Below, piece by piece: positions 46,770-52,997 of a stretch of DNA of 64,000 nucleotides; the stretch's first letter is position 1, and each line of letters begins with the position of its first letter. The stretch lies in IMG/VR virus record IMGVR_UViG_3300042471_000228, positions 28,522 to 92,521 of that record. One strand, written 5' to 3'. Source of the stretch: a virus. The notes under the pieces were generated by a model, which saw only the letters and a program-made list of their open reading frames with translations, made no database searches and had not been told where the DNA came from. Both the position numbers and the translations under genes were made by a program.

Positions 46770-47232
46770 CTTGTAAGTCTTTGTATGCTCCTTTATAGCT
46801 CTCTCTAATTTGCTGGAATTTTGAAGCAGCAGAGACCAAAGCGGTAATGTTCCCATCTCGTCCGTGTGTAATTGGTGTTTTATCCATATAGTCAGCAAGT
46901 TTATCTAGCATCTTCTTGATACCATTATAAGCTCGTGACGTAGGTGTTTCATATAACTTTCTACAAAAGTGTAAAGCCGCAGGAATACCATTATCTTCTG
47001 GTGAAAACTCAGCTTGTATTTCTGCTAGTATAATCTCTTCCTTATCTTCTTCCATCATATAAAAAAACGGATTAAGATCGGGATTAGGACATGTCATGTA
47101 GAATAAATACTGGTATACTTTAAGATAGTCTTCTGGATACTTTTCCATTAGATCTTTTAAAGTACTAAGAGTGTAACAGTGTTCTGTTGGAATCACTACA
47201 CCATTTTGTATATCGAATAATTTAATTGTCAT
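46714..47232 (-). CDS. conserved phage protein near terminase, 172 aa
   Basis: The protein begins MTIKLFDIQNGVVIPTEHC. The pattern PEDYLKVYQYLFYMTCPN, then NPFFYMMEEDKEEIILAEI, then a C-terminal helix bundle (GIKKMLDKLADYMDKT, SKFQQIRESYKGAYKDL), is one I remember as conserved beside terminase and PhoH genes in crAss-like and other Bacteroidota phages. It is mostly helical. A small-terminase role would fit the position, but nothing in the sequence proves it. It overlaps the nuclease gene by 11 nt. Confidence 0.7.
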   Translation of the reverse strand: MTIKLFDIQNGVVIPTEHCYTLSTLKDLMEKYPEDYLKVYQYLFYMTCPNPDLNPFFYMMEEDKEEIILAEIQAEFSPEDNGIPAALHFCRKLYETPTSRAYNGIKKMLDKLADYMDKTPITHGRDGNITALVSAASKFQQIRESYKGAYKDLQDEQTSHVRGGQGLAYDQM

Positions 47233-48037
47233 TTCTTAAGTGATTAATTATACTTATGACTTCAGATTTTAAATAAGGTAGTTCATAAGATACTATATTT
47301 TCTACAATAGGTTCTCCAAACTCATCATAGTAAACAACTCTATTACCATACGCATCTTTACCAGCTTCTTTAAACTGTATATGTTCTATTACAAGTTTTC
47401 CCGGTTTTAATTTAGGATTGTGTTTTAGAATCATATACATATACAAACTCAACTGAATATTGTAGTGATTAAGATTGCAATCATCAAGATGACTGAGAGG
47501 ATCCACCATTTTATCAGAGATACCTTCCCAATTAATATAAGATTCTGTTTTGATCTCTTTGTTAGTTTTATAGTCATAGACATTTACTACACCATTAATT
47601 ACTTCAATGCGGTCAGCCTGACCACATATACCAGCAGACTTAAGATAAACCAAATGCTCAGGATACACACCATTTCCAAGCTTTTGTTCAGGAGCTTTTT
47701 TAAATCCATTTTCTTCTATAGGTTTTATTATGGGAACAATTACATCTTCTCGACTTATAGTTTCACAAGACAATAAATCTTTTTCTCTCTGGTTATGATA
47801 CCATGTACCAAGATTCATTGCTTTCTGTGATTCATTTTTCCAAGCTTCTTTAATATCTTCTGGTGACATACCATACCATTTACCCTTCTTATTCTTAGAA
47901 GATTTAATAGCAATAGTCTCAGCATCAAAAGGTTTCTTAAACTTAGATATAACACTAGTTACACTAGTCCATATGATATTCTCATTAGGATCTATACTTA
48001 CGTAACTATGTGTTTCGGGTTTAAATATCAGTGCCAT
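47222..48037 (-). CDS. PD-(D/E)XK nuclease, RecB/Cas4-type, 271 aa
   Basis: The nuclease motifs are in order: His81 (GTWYHNQRE), Glu127 (PEHLVY), Asp142 (GICGQADRIEV), Asp155-x-Lys157 (VYDYKTNK) and Gln195/Tyr199 (NIQLSLYMY). This is the RecB-family exonuclease arrangement with the QxxxY motif. Such proteins resect or process DNA ends in replication, recombination or packaging. It sits between a zinc protein and the conserved 172-aa gene, upstream of PhoH and terminase, so packaging-linked or recombination processing of concatemers is plausible. Confidence 0.88.
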   Translation of the reverse strand: MALIFKPETHSYVSIDPNENIIWTSVTSVISKFKKPFDAETIAIKSSKNKKGKWYGMSPEDIKEAWKNESQKAMNLGTWYHNQREKDLLSCETISREDVIVPIIKPIEENGFKKAPEQKLGNGVYPEHLVYLKSAGICGQADRIEVINGVVNVYDYKTNKEIKTESYINWEGISDKMVDPLSHLDDCNLNHYNIQLSLYMYMILKHNPKLKPGKLVIEHIQFKEAGKDAYGNRVVYYDEFGEPIVENIVSYELPYLKSEVISIINHLRNDN

Positions 48038-48371
48038 CTATATATGCATTTAGTTTATCTTCGTCTTCTTGAGACATTATAGCTTCCCAGTGTTCTTCTG
48101 GACAAGATGATGACATACTATGTATTTTATAATCTAAAGAGCATCCGCAGTTACCACAACAAGGTTGAGTACCTGGTACTAAACACTTGGTTCCTACTAT
48201 ATCATATAGAGGACATCTTTTGCAGATCTTCTTTCTATAGTCTGCAATTTTCTTGTGTTTCTTCTTGGTGAAGTAATAACCTATCACTCCTTCAAGAATT
48301 AACCACTTATTCTTCCAGATTGTTTTGATCTTGTTTATCACTGTGTTTTTGTTTAAATTCTTTTTTTGCAT
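48021..48371 (-). CDS. putative zinc-binding protein, 116 aa
   Basis: The first 40 residues are basic with a hydrophobic stretch (WLILEGVIGYYF) and may form a short membrane-touching helix. A Cys cluster follows: CKRC, TKC, PCCGNCGC and SSC, enough for one or two zinc sites. The C-terminus is acidic. The start overlaps the end of the upstream 128-aa gene by 65 nt, unusually long, so a later non-ATG start is possible. It overlaps the nuclease gene by 17 nt. No precise family assigned. Confidence 0.7.
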   Translation of the reverse strand: MQKKNLNKNTVINKIKTIWKNKWLILEGVIGYYFTKKKHKKIADYRKKICKRCPLYDIVGTKCLVPGTQPCCGNCGCSLDYKIHSMSSSCPEEHWEAIMSQEDEDKLNAYIDGTDI

Positions 48372-48693
48372 TTACAACATCGTAACTCTTGCTAAGTAAT
48401 TCTTTATAAGTCTTCAATCTAAGTTGAAGATCTGTATACTTAGCAATTCCAGTGTAGTCTTTCTTATCTAATTGATCAATATATGCATAAGTTTGAGCGA
48501 TCTTCTTTGTAAGTTTCTTTCTATTTATTGAGAACTCACCAAGACCAACTAGAAAGATATAAGGATCTTCTTTCTTAACCATCAGTTTTCGAGTATGTGA
48601 CCAGTATAGAGAAAGCATATCTTCTATTTCTTCTCCATACTGTTTTTCTTCACAGTACTCTTTTATTAACTGATTAACTGTTCTCGCTTTCAA
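48307..48693 (-). CDS. conserved phage protein with IHF-like strand, 128 aa
   Basis: The segment PYIFLVGLGEFSINRKKLTK resembles the HU/IHF beta strand (GFGxF) and a conserved protein I remember near replication or packaging genes in Bacteroidota phages, described with N-terminal WSHxRK (here YWSHTRKLMVKKEDPY). The rest is charged helix. It overlaps its upstream neighbour by 20 nt. DNA binding is a reasonable inference, not proven. Confidence 0.65.
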   Translation of the reverse strand: MKARTVNQLIKEYCEEKQYGEEIEDMLSLYWSHTRKLMVKKEDPYIFLVGLGEFSINRKKLTKKIAQTYAYIDQLDKKDYTGIAKYTDLQLRLKTYKELLSKSYDVVNAKKEFKQKHSDKQDQNNLEE

Positions 48694-49045
48694 CTCTTAC
48701 GAATTTATAGTCCAACAGTATGTTACCAGAAGTCTGAATTCTTAAATCAGGATTCAACTTGATCAGTTTATTATAACCTCCGTTTTTAATAACTAGATCT
48801 TTCTTTTCTGCTTTAGTAATGGCACTTCTAACAGATTGACTGCTACCAAAAATCTTGTTCTTGGTAGCAGCATCACAAAATTCTGTTAGTGGTTGTTCAC
48901 CACCTAAAGCTAAAAAAGTTAAACAGTTCAAGTCTAAATCTGATACGTTCAGCTCTCTTAACGTGCAGTGGGTAGCTATTTGAAAACGAACAATGTTCCA
49001 AAGATCCATCCGCACGGTTTTACGTACCTGATTTACTTTAGCCAT
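48674..49045 (-). CDS. winged-helix-like DNA-binding protein, 123 aa
   Basis: The protein is Lys/Arg-rich at the start (MAKVNQVRKTVRMDLWN). A helix-turn-helix-like segment (GSSQSVRSAITKAEKKDLVI) and following beta wing (NGGYNKLIKLNPDLRIQ) suggest a MarR-type winged helix. Similar small proteins are common upstream of packaging genes in crAss-like phages. It overlaps the 86-aa gene by one base. A late-gene regulator is plausible (inference). Confidence 0.7.
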   Translation of the reverse strand: MAKVNQVRKTVRMDLWNIVRFQIATHCTLRELNVSDLDLNCLTFLALGGEQPLTEFCDAATKNKIFGSSQSVRSAITKAEKKDLVIKNGGYNKLIKLNPDLRIQTSGNILLDYKFVRVESENS

Positions 49046-49305
49046 TACTTCTGTTTTTTAAGTGAGCGCGGTTTAGATTCTTCTTCAATCTCTTCTTCTT
49101 CTGGAGTAGGTGCATAAATAGAAGCAAGTTTTTGTTGAACTAATGCTCTACGTAAACGTTGTTCATCAATATCAGAGATAAGAGTTTCGTACTCTTTCTG
49201 AACATTTAGAAATTCCATTTCTTTTTTGTAGTACTGAAGCATTTCAGTTTTTCTTGCTTCGTACTCCTCCTGACTAATTTCAGGATTCATTGATTCAGTA
49301 TTCAT
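49045..49305 (-). CDS. small coiled-coil protein, 86 aa
   Basis: The protein is almost entirely charged helix (YEARKTEMLQYYKKEMEFL, QRLRRALVQQKLA) with an acidic/basic C-terminus (EEEEIEEESKPRSLKKQK). It is preceded by the AACCAAC leader and by the best promoter in the window (49329-49359). It is the first gene of the regulation and packaging transcript. No family recognised; assembly or regulatory partner possible. Confidence 0.65.
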   Translation of the reverse strand: MNTESMNPEISQEEYEARKTEMLQYYKKEMEFLNVQKEYETLISDIDEQRLRRALVQQKLASIYAPTPEEEEIEEESKPRSLKKQK

Positions 49306-49328
49306 ACAGTTGGTTTTAAAGTTTAATA

Positions 49329-49359
49329 CAAATATATGTATAAAACTTTAAACTCCAAA
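49329..49359 (-). promoter_or_regulatory. consensus Bacteroidota promoter for the packaging operon
   Basis: The minus strand has TTTG (49359-49356), a spacer of 19 nt, and TATATTTG (49336-49329), a complete match to the Bacteroidota -33/-7 consensus. The first ATG (86-aa gene) lies 24 nt downstream. The -7 box is enclosed by an inverted repeat (TTAAAGTTTAATAC and GTATAAAACTTTAA), which could be an operator or hairpin. Confidence 0.8.
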
Positions 49360-49367
49360 ACATTAAT

Positions 49368-49388
49368 AAACCTTTAGAGTTAAGGTTT
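49368..49388 (-). terminator. possible weak terminator after the 104-aa gene
   Basis: A 7-bp stem AAACCTT/AAGGTTT (49368-49374 with 49382-49388) overlaps the gene's stop and is followed on the minus strand by TTTATTAATG. It is short and lacks a strong T run. Confidence 0.35.
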
Positions 49389-49701
49389 AATCATCTTTCT
49401 TTGCTTTAATGTATCCTGTAAGTTCAGCAAGACTTGTGCTGATTGTATTCATATGCTGATTTAAAGTGTCTATCTTAACAGAAAGTTTTTCATGATCTGA
49501 TTTCTGTTCATCCTTGATCTCTGACATACGCTTATAAATTATAGTTTCTTTGTGTAATAACTGAGTATCAATCTCTTTAATCTTAGTAACAGCTTTTTCT
49601 ACATCTTTCTTTAATGCAAAGTAAGCACCTAGAACTGATACAGCTAATAGGATTATACCTATAACATCTTTAGCTGTGAACATTAAACTTTCTGCTTCCA
49701 T
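49387..49701 (-). CDS. membrane-anchored coiled-coil protein, holin-like candidate, 104 aa
   Basis: Residues 12-28 form a single hydrophobic helix (GIILLAVSVLGAYFAL), followed by a long charged coiled coil (KEIDTQLLHKETIIYKRM, KLSVKIDTLNQHMNTI). This layout resembles small phage membrane proteins such as holin-like or XhlA-type lysis proteins, though with the order reversed from XhlA. It overlaps the start of the 148-aa gene's stop by one base and lies between tail-fibre genes and the packaging operon. Lysis is a plausible role; not certain. Confidence 0.55.
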   Translation of the reverse strand: MEAESLMFTAKDVIGIILLAVSVLGAYFALKKDVEKAVTKIKEIDTQLLHKETIIYKRMSEIKDEQKSDHEKLSVKIDTLNQHMNTISTSLAELTGYIKAKKDD

Positions 49702-50147
49702 TACGCTTTATATAATCTTATTTCAAAAGAAAAAGGAAAATCTTTTCCAGCACCTAAACCTCTTGAATCAAGATCACCATTTAAATTTACTGATCTATAT
49801 GTCAATACTAAATCAGGACTATCATCTATAAGCTCACAACTTACAAGATTAGTTGGATGCATAGAAGCACTACTGATTACTTGAATTTTTTCATTTGAGT
49901 AAGGGGATGCTTCGTCAAAAGCATTTAATAATGTAAGTTCCACAAAGCTATCAGCTATTGCACCTTTTTCTAAGATTAACCCTGTCTCATTAATAGCTTC
50001 TATTAGCTCTATATCCCAATTAACACCATCATAACTAAGTCTGAAAAAACCACTTATAATATCGTAAGGTTTGCTACCTATATTATCGTAAATACCTTTT
50101 AATAGAGATATTACATTACTTTCAAATTGTGGATCTACTGAATTCAT
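49701..50147 (-). CDS. tail-fibre-associated protein with N-terminal docking-type helix, 148 aa
   Basis: The N-terminus (FESNVISLLKGIYDNIG) is an amphipathic helix similar to those of the 22-aa gene just upstream and of the 88-aa protein. The rest is beta-rich and acidic (LSYDGVNWDIELIEAINETG). The start overlaps the end of the 22-aa gene as ATGA, so the two are coupled. It closes the tail-fibre group. Function is unknown; assembly onto a fibre or baseplate-like structure through the helix is inference. Confidence 0.65.
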   Translation of the reverse strand: MNSVDPQFESNVISLLKGIYDNIGSKPYDIISGFFRLSYDGVNWDIELIEAINETGLILEKGAIADSFVELTLLNAFDEASPYSNEKIQVISSASMHPTNLVSCELIDDSPDLVLTYRSVNLNGDLDSRGLGAGKDFPFSFEIRLYKA

Positions 50148-50212
50148 AGTTTTACCTTATTATAGATTCCTTTTAGAAGCTCTATCACGTATTTTTTGAA
50201 TGTTTCGCTCAT
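50144..50212 (-). CDS. 22-aa helical peptide gene coupled to the 148-aa gene
   Basis: The 22-codon frame starts at ATG 50212 and its core is FKKYVIELLKGIYNKV. The stop overlaps the start of the 148-aa gene (ATGA), and the helix closely resembles that protein's own N-terminus (VISLLKGIYDNI). A second peptide gene of the same length and layout occurs at 52929-52997. Coupling, equal length and shared helix pattern support real translation, although the size alone makes it tentative. Confidence 0.5.
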   Translation of the reverse strand: MSETFKKYVIELLKGIYNKVKL

Positions 50213-50231
50213 ACTATAATATACAAAAAAG

Positions 50232-50435
50232 TTAGGTAAGTTGGTCAGTGAACTTCAAAAATGCTGTGTTACTATCTTCAATAAGTAAGTCAACAAAGGC
50301 ATCAATACCTTTCTCAATTAGTGCGTTCCGGAATGGTGCGTAATCTTCGGATGCATCGAATCCAAAGAATATATTTTGCTCAATGACGTGAATAATAGTC
50401 ACGTCTTGCTTTTCAGTTATTGTATATCTCATCAT
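50232..50435 (-). CDS. small hypothetical protein among tail-fibre genes, 67 aa
   Basis: The 67-residue frame begins MMRYTITEKQDVTII and has a beta strand region followed by helix (FRNALIEKGIDAFVDLLIED). It overlaps the 216-aa fibre gene's stop by 4 nt (ATGA-type), so it is translationally coupled to it. No family recognised; a chaperone or small structural subunit for the fibre is possible because such genes often follow fibre genes. Confidence 0.6.
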   Translation of the reverse strand: MMRYTITEKQDVTIIHVIEQNIFFGFDASEDYAPFRNALIEKGIDAFVDLLIEDSNTAFLKFTDQLT

Positions 50436-51082
50436 ATTTCAGCCGTTACTGATACCGCTACAATTGCACCGCTTGATGTTGCTGCATTATTCGTTATCTT
50501 ATATTCTAAAATTCCTTGCGCTGGAACACTTAATGAACCTGATGTATTTTGATAAACACCAGTAACACTACCCGCAGCGACTGTAATTGTATATGCAGTA
50601 TCAACCAAGTCTAAACGCATCGTAAATACAAGACTACCAGTTGCAGGTTGAGCGCCTACATATACAGACCAATTACGCAACGTGCAGGCTTGAGGCATTA
50701 CAGTTCTTACGTTAAAAGCCTGTGCAGCACTTGTTAAAAGATTTTTGACGAAACCACCATAACTTGTCACTCCAGTTGCCACCGTGCTCGCTCCGTGATT
50801 GCCCAGTAAAAATGATTTTGAAACACCAATTTTAGAATTGAACGTAGACCAATCAGTTGAACTAAGAAATCCATTACTTGATGAGGATGCTTGATTTATT
50901 GTAAATACGCCTGTACTACTTGAATAAGTTAATGGTGTTGTAGCAGATAAATCTGATGGATTTAAAAAATTAGTATCAACATAAGACTTTATAGCTTTCT
51001 GTGACGGTACTAATAAATCACTGTCAGCTGCTAGTGTGGAATCCACATCTATAGGTACTCCTTTAGTTGTTCCTTGTGCCAT
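50432..51082 (-). CDS. tail fibre / receptor-binding protein, 216 aa
   Basis: The N-terminal half carries the fibre-type sequence AIKSYVDTNFLNPSDLSATT, STGVFTINQASSSSNGFLSS and TDWSTFNSKIG, a repeat pattern I remember from tail fibres of large Bacteroidota phages. The C-terminal 120 residues are a beta domain (LRNWSVYVGAQPATGSLVF) likely to contact the receptor. It is 2 nt after the 414-aa gene. Fibre assignment is by motif; the target is unknown. Confidence 0.75.
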   Translation of the reverse strand: MAQGTTKGVPIDVDSTLAADSDLLVPSQKAIKSYVDTNFLNPSDLSATTPLTYSSSTGVFTINQASSSSNGFLSSTDWSTFNSKIGVSKSFLLGNHGASTVATGVTSYGGFVKNLLTSAAQAFNVRTVMPQACTLRNWSVYVGAQPATGSLVFTMRLDLVDTAYTITVAAGSVTGVYQNTSGSLSVPAQGILEYKITNNAATSSGAIVAVSVTAEI

Positions 51083-51084
51083 AA

Positions 51085-52329
51085 TTATCTACTTATTTCC
51101 TCCCAATCTAATGATGCAACAACTGTATCACTAGCACTATCAGAAGCAATTATAAGCGTAAGTTCATAAGGTGTTGCTGTTAATCCATTTCTTTCCAACT
51201 GAAACTTAAACAATGCTTCTTTTAAAATATCTACTTGACCTGCTCCCTGATTTGTAGCATTAAAAAATCCACTAGCAAGTATTCTTCCACCTGTAGTAGA
51301 GAAAGAAGTTCCTGTTATATTATATTCTACACAAGAATTTGTTCCTGCACTAGTCCAAGTTCCTCCTGTAGTGGTACCTGTTGCTACCACCTGCCAATTA
51401 TAATTACCTGTAGTAATTGGCATTGCAGAAAGAGCAGTGAGAATAACTATACCATCTAATCTAGCTGTCTTTAAACGTAAACTCACTATGGGATAGAATG
51501 TTCCTGCAGTTCCTAATGTTCTTGGAGAATTAATGGGAATACCAATAGCTTGTTGTAATCCAACAAGCTCATATCCTCCTTCAGATAGAACAGTGGAACA
51601 TATTTGTTTTAATGTACTAGCTCCACTTGTAGCACTTGTATTTGTTATTTCATATCTTAATGGTAATGAAGCTGATGTGATGTATGTAGATATAATTATG
51701 TTAGCATGATGAAAGTTATGACAAACATAGAAGTTACCATTTATAACAAAACCCATTCTAACTGTTCCCACACCTAACCACTCAAGATCCATAAATAAAA
51801 TCTGAGCTTTTGTAAGATCAAGAGTAATACCACTAGGACCTGAACCATTCATAGGATCTACATTCCAACTTGCTTGAGCAACAGGTGAATTCACTAATGA
51901 TCCTGAAACAGAAGTTCTTTCTACAAAACTTACTGTGCTGTCATTCTGCTCTAGATAGTATCCATTAGCTGCTCCATAATATCCAACCCTTTGTCTAAGA
52001 CCTGTTTTAGTAGCATTCATTACAAATGTGTTTAGAACAAGAAGACTTTTACCAGGCTGATATGAAAATATTTTTGTAGTTTCTCTAACCACCTCAGAAC
52101 CTGATGCTGCTGTTACAGCTAAATCAACTAATCCTTGAGCAGTATTAAATGTAGCAGATCCACTTGTAGCAGTAGCTGTAGACCATAATCCATTATCTGC
52201 ATATCTATGACTTGAGTCAAACAATGTAAAGGGTGTACTAACTCTTAGTCTACCAAACGCATCTATATTTGGAGAGTTAGCATATGAAATAGCTGGACTT
52301 ATTATACTGTATCCTGAATATCCTTGCAT
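51085..52329 (-). CDS. tail-associated beta-rich protein, 414 aa
   Basis: The protein begins MQGYSGYSIISPAISYANSP. It is beta-rich and Ser/Thr/Gly-rich, with segments FGRLRVSTPFTLFDSSHRYA and QNDSTVSFVERTSV typical of a phage tail protein family I have seen near fibre genes. No catalytic or cysteine motif is visible. It is 4 nt after the 109-aa gene and 2 nt before the 216-aa fibre. A baseplate, fibre or adaptor component is likely; precise role is unknown. Confidence 0.7.
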   Translation of the reverse strand: MQGYSGYSIISPAISYANSPNIDAFGRLRVSTPFTLFDSSHRYADNGLWSTATATSGSATFNTAQGLVDLAVTAASGSEVVRETTKIFSYQPGKSLLVLNTFVMNATKTGLRQRVGYYGAANGYYLEQNDSTVSFVERTSVSGSLVNSPVAQASWNVDPMNGSGPSGITLDLTKAQILFMDLEWLGVGTVRMGFVINGNFYVCHNFHHANIIISTYITSASLPLRYEITNTSATSGASTLKQICSTVLSEGGYELVGLQQAIGIPINSPRTLGTAGTFYPIVSLRLKTARLDGIVILTALSAMPITTGNYNWQVVATGTTTGGTWTSAGTNSCVEYNITGTSFSTTGGRILASGFFNATNQGAGQVDILKEALFKFQLERNGLTATPYELTLIIASDSASDTVVASLDWEEISR

Positions 52330-52333
52330 ATTA

Positions 52334-52663
52334 TTAACTTATTTGGGTACCCCACACTTGAAATGATAGATTACTACTTCCTGAGTAAACTCTAATTTTA
52401 TCTGTTGCTGCCAAAGTTACACCAATAGTAGCAATAAATGTATCATTACCTGCTAAAGTAACATCATAGTAAAGATAATCTTGATTTGCTGTAGCAGCAC
52501 CTCCTTGTGATATACTTACTCTGAATGTAGTTTGTGAACTACCTCTATTACATATAGAAATAGAGCTACAAATTGCAGACGTAGCTGCTGGAACAGTATA
52601 TAAATCTGTTGGAGTTGTCGCAGCTGGACTAGATTGTCCTAATATTTTATATACGTTTGGCAT
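52334..52663 (-). CDS. small tail-associated beta protein, 109 aa
   Basis: The frame starts MPNVYKILGQSSPAATTPTD. The pattern LYTVPAATSAICSSISICNR, then RVSISQGGAA, then IATIGVTLAATDKIRVYSGS, matches a common small phage tail or decoration protein of about 110 residues that I remember from many tailed phages. It is a beta-sandwich-like domain. Spacing is 2-4 nt to its neighbours. Family role is thought to be adsorption-related, not proven. Confidence 0.75.
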   Translation of the reverse strand: MPNVYKILGQSSPAATTPTDLYTVPAATSAICSSISICNRGSSQTTFRVSISQGGAATANQDYLYYDVTLAGNDTFIATIGVTLAATDKIRVYSGSSNLSFQVWGTQIS

Positions 52664-52665
52664 AG

Positions 52666-52932
52666 TTAAGCTCCCATTAATAAAAAGTTTTGTTCAAAAC
52701 CTACAGAACCAGTAGTAGGAAGAGTAGCTAAAGTTCCATCTCCTCTAATATATTCAGAAGTAGTTCCAGTAGGATTATTAAACTTAGCATTGAGAGCATT
52801 CTGTAAATCAACCTGTAGCGCTAACGTACCAGTAATAGAACCCCAGATTGCAGAACCTGGAGGATAACTAATAATAAGATCATAAATCTTACGTAATAGT
52901 GCTAAGACCTTTATATCAAAACCCGGAATCAT
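52666..52932 (-). CDS. small tail-fibre-associated protein with docking-type helix, 88 aa
   Basis: The N-terminus GFDIKVLALLRKIYDLII is an amphipathic helix with the same pattern as the 22-aa gene just upstream. The remainder (AIWGSITGTLALQVDLQNAL, TSEYIRGDGTLATL) is the fibre-type sequence SITGTL...QxDLxxAL...RGDGT seen at phage fibre ends. It overlaps the 22-aa gene's stop as ATGA. It probably forms a coiled or trimeric adaptor (inference). Confidence 0.7.
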   Translation of the reverse strand: MIPGFDIKVLALLRKIYDLIISYPPGSAIWGSITGTLALQVDLQNALNAKFNNPTGTTSEYIRGDGTLATLPTTGSVGFEQNFLLMGA

Positions 52933-52997
52933 GGTGTTAGAGCATCAATAATTTTATTGAGTAATTCTAATACTTTTTGTTGAAAATTTTGAACCAT
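52929..52997 (-). CDS. 22-aa helical peptide gene coupled to the 88-aa gene
   Basis: The 22-codon frame has core FQQKVLELLNKIIDALTP. Its start overlaps the stop of the 1045-aa gene (TAATG) and its stop overlaps the start of the 88-aa gene (ATGA), so it is coupled on both sides and fills what would otherwise be a 64-nt gap. The helix pattern matches the next protein's N-terminus (KVLALLRKIYDLI) and the other 22-aa gene. This pairing is the main reason for calling it. Confidence 0.55.
   Translation of the reverse strand: MVQNFQQKVLELLNKIIDALTP

Noticed and set aside
46770-46898. Longer N-terminus for the 72-aa gene upstream of phoH
   Set aside because: It would overlap the well-supported 172-aa gene by about 185 nt; internal ATGs at 46769 or 46727 are more reasonable.
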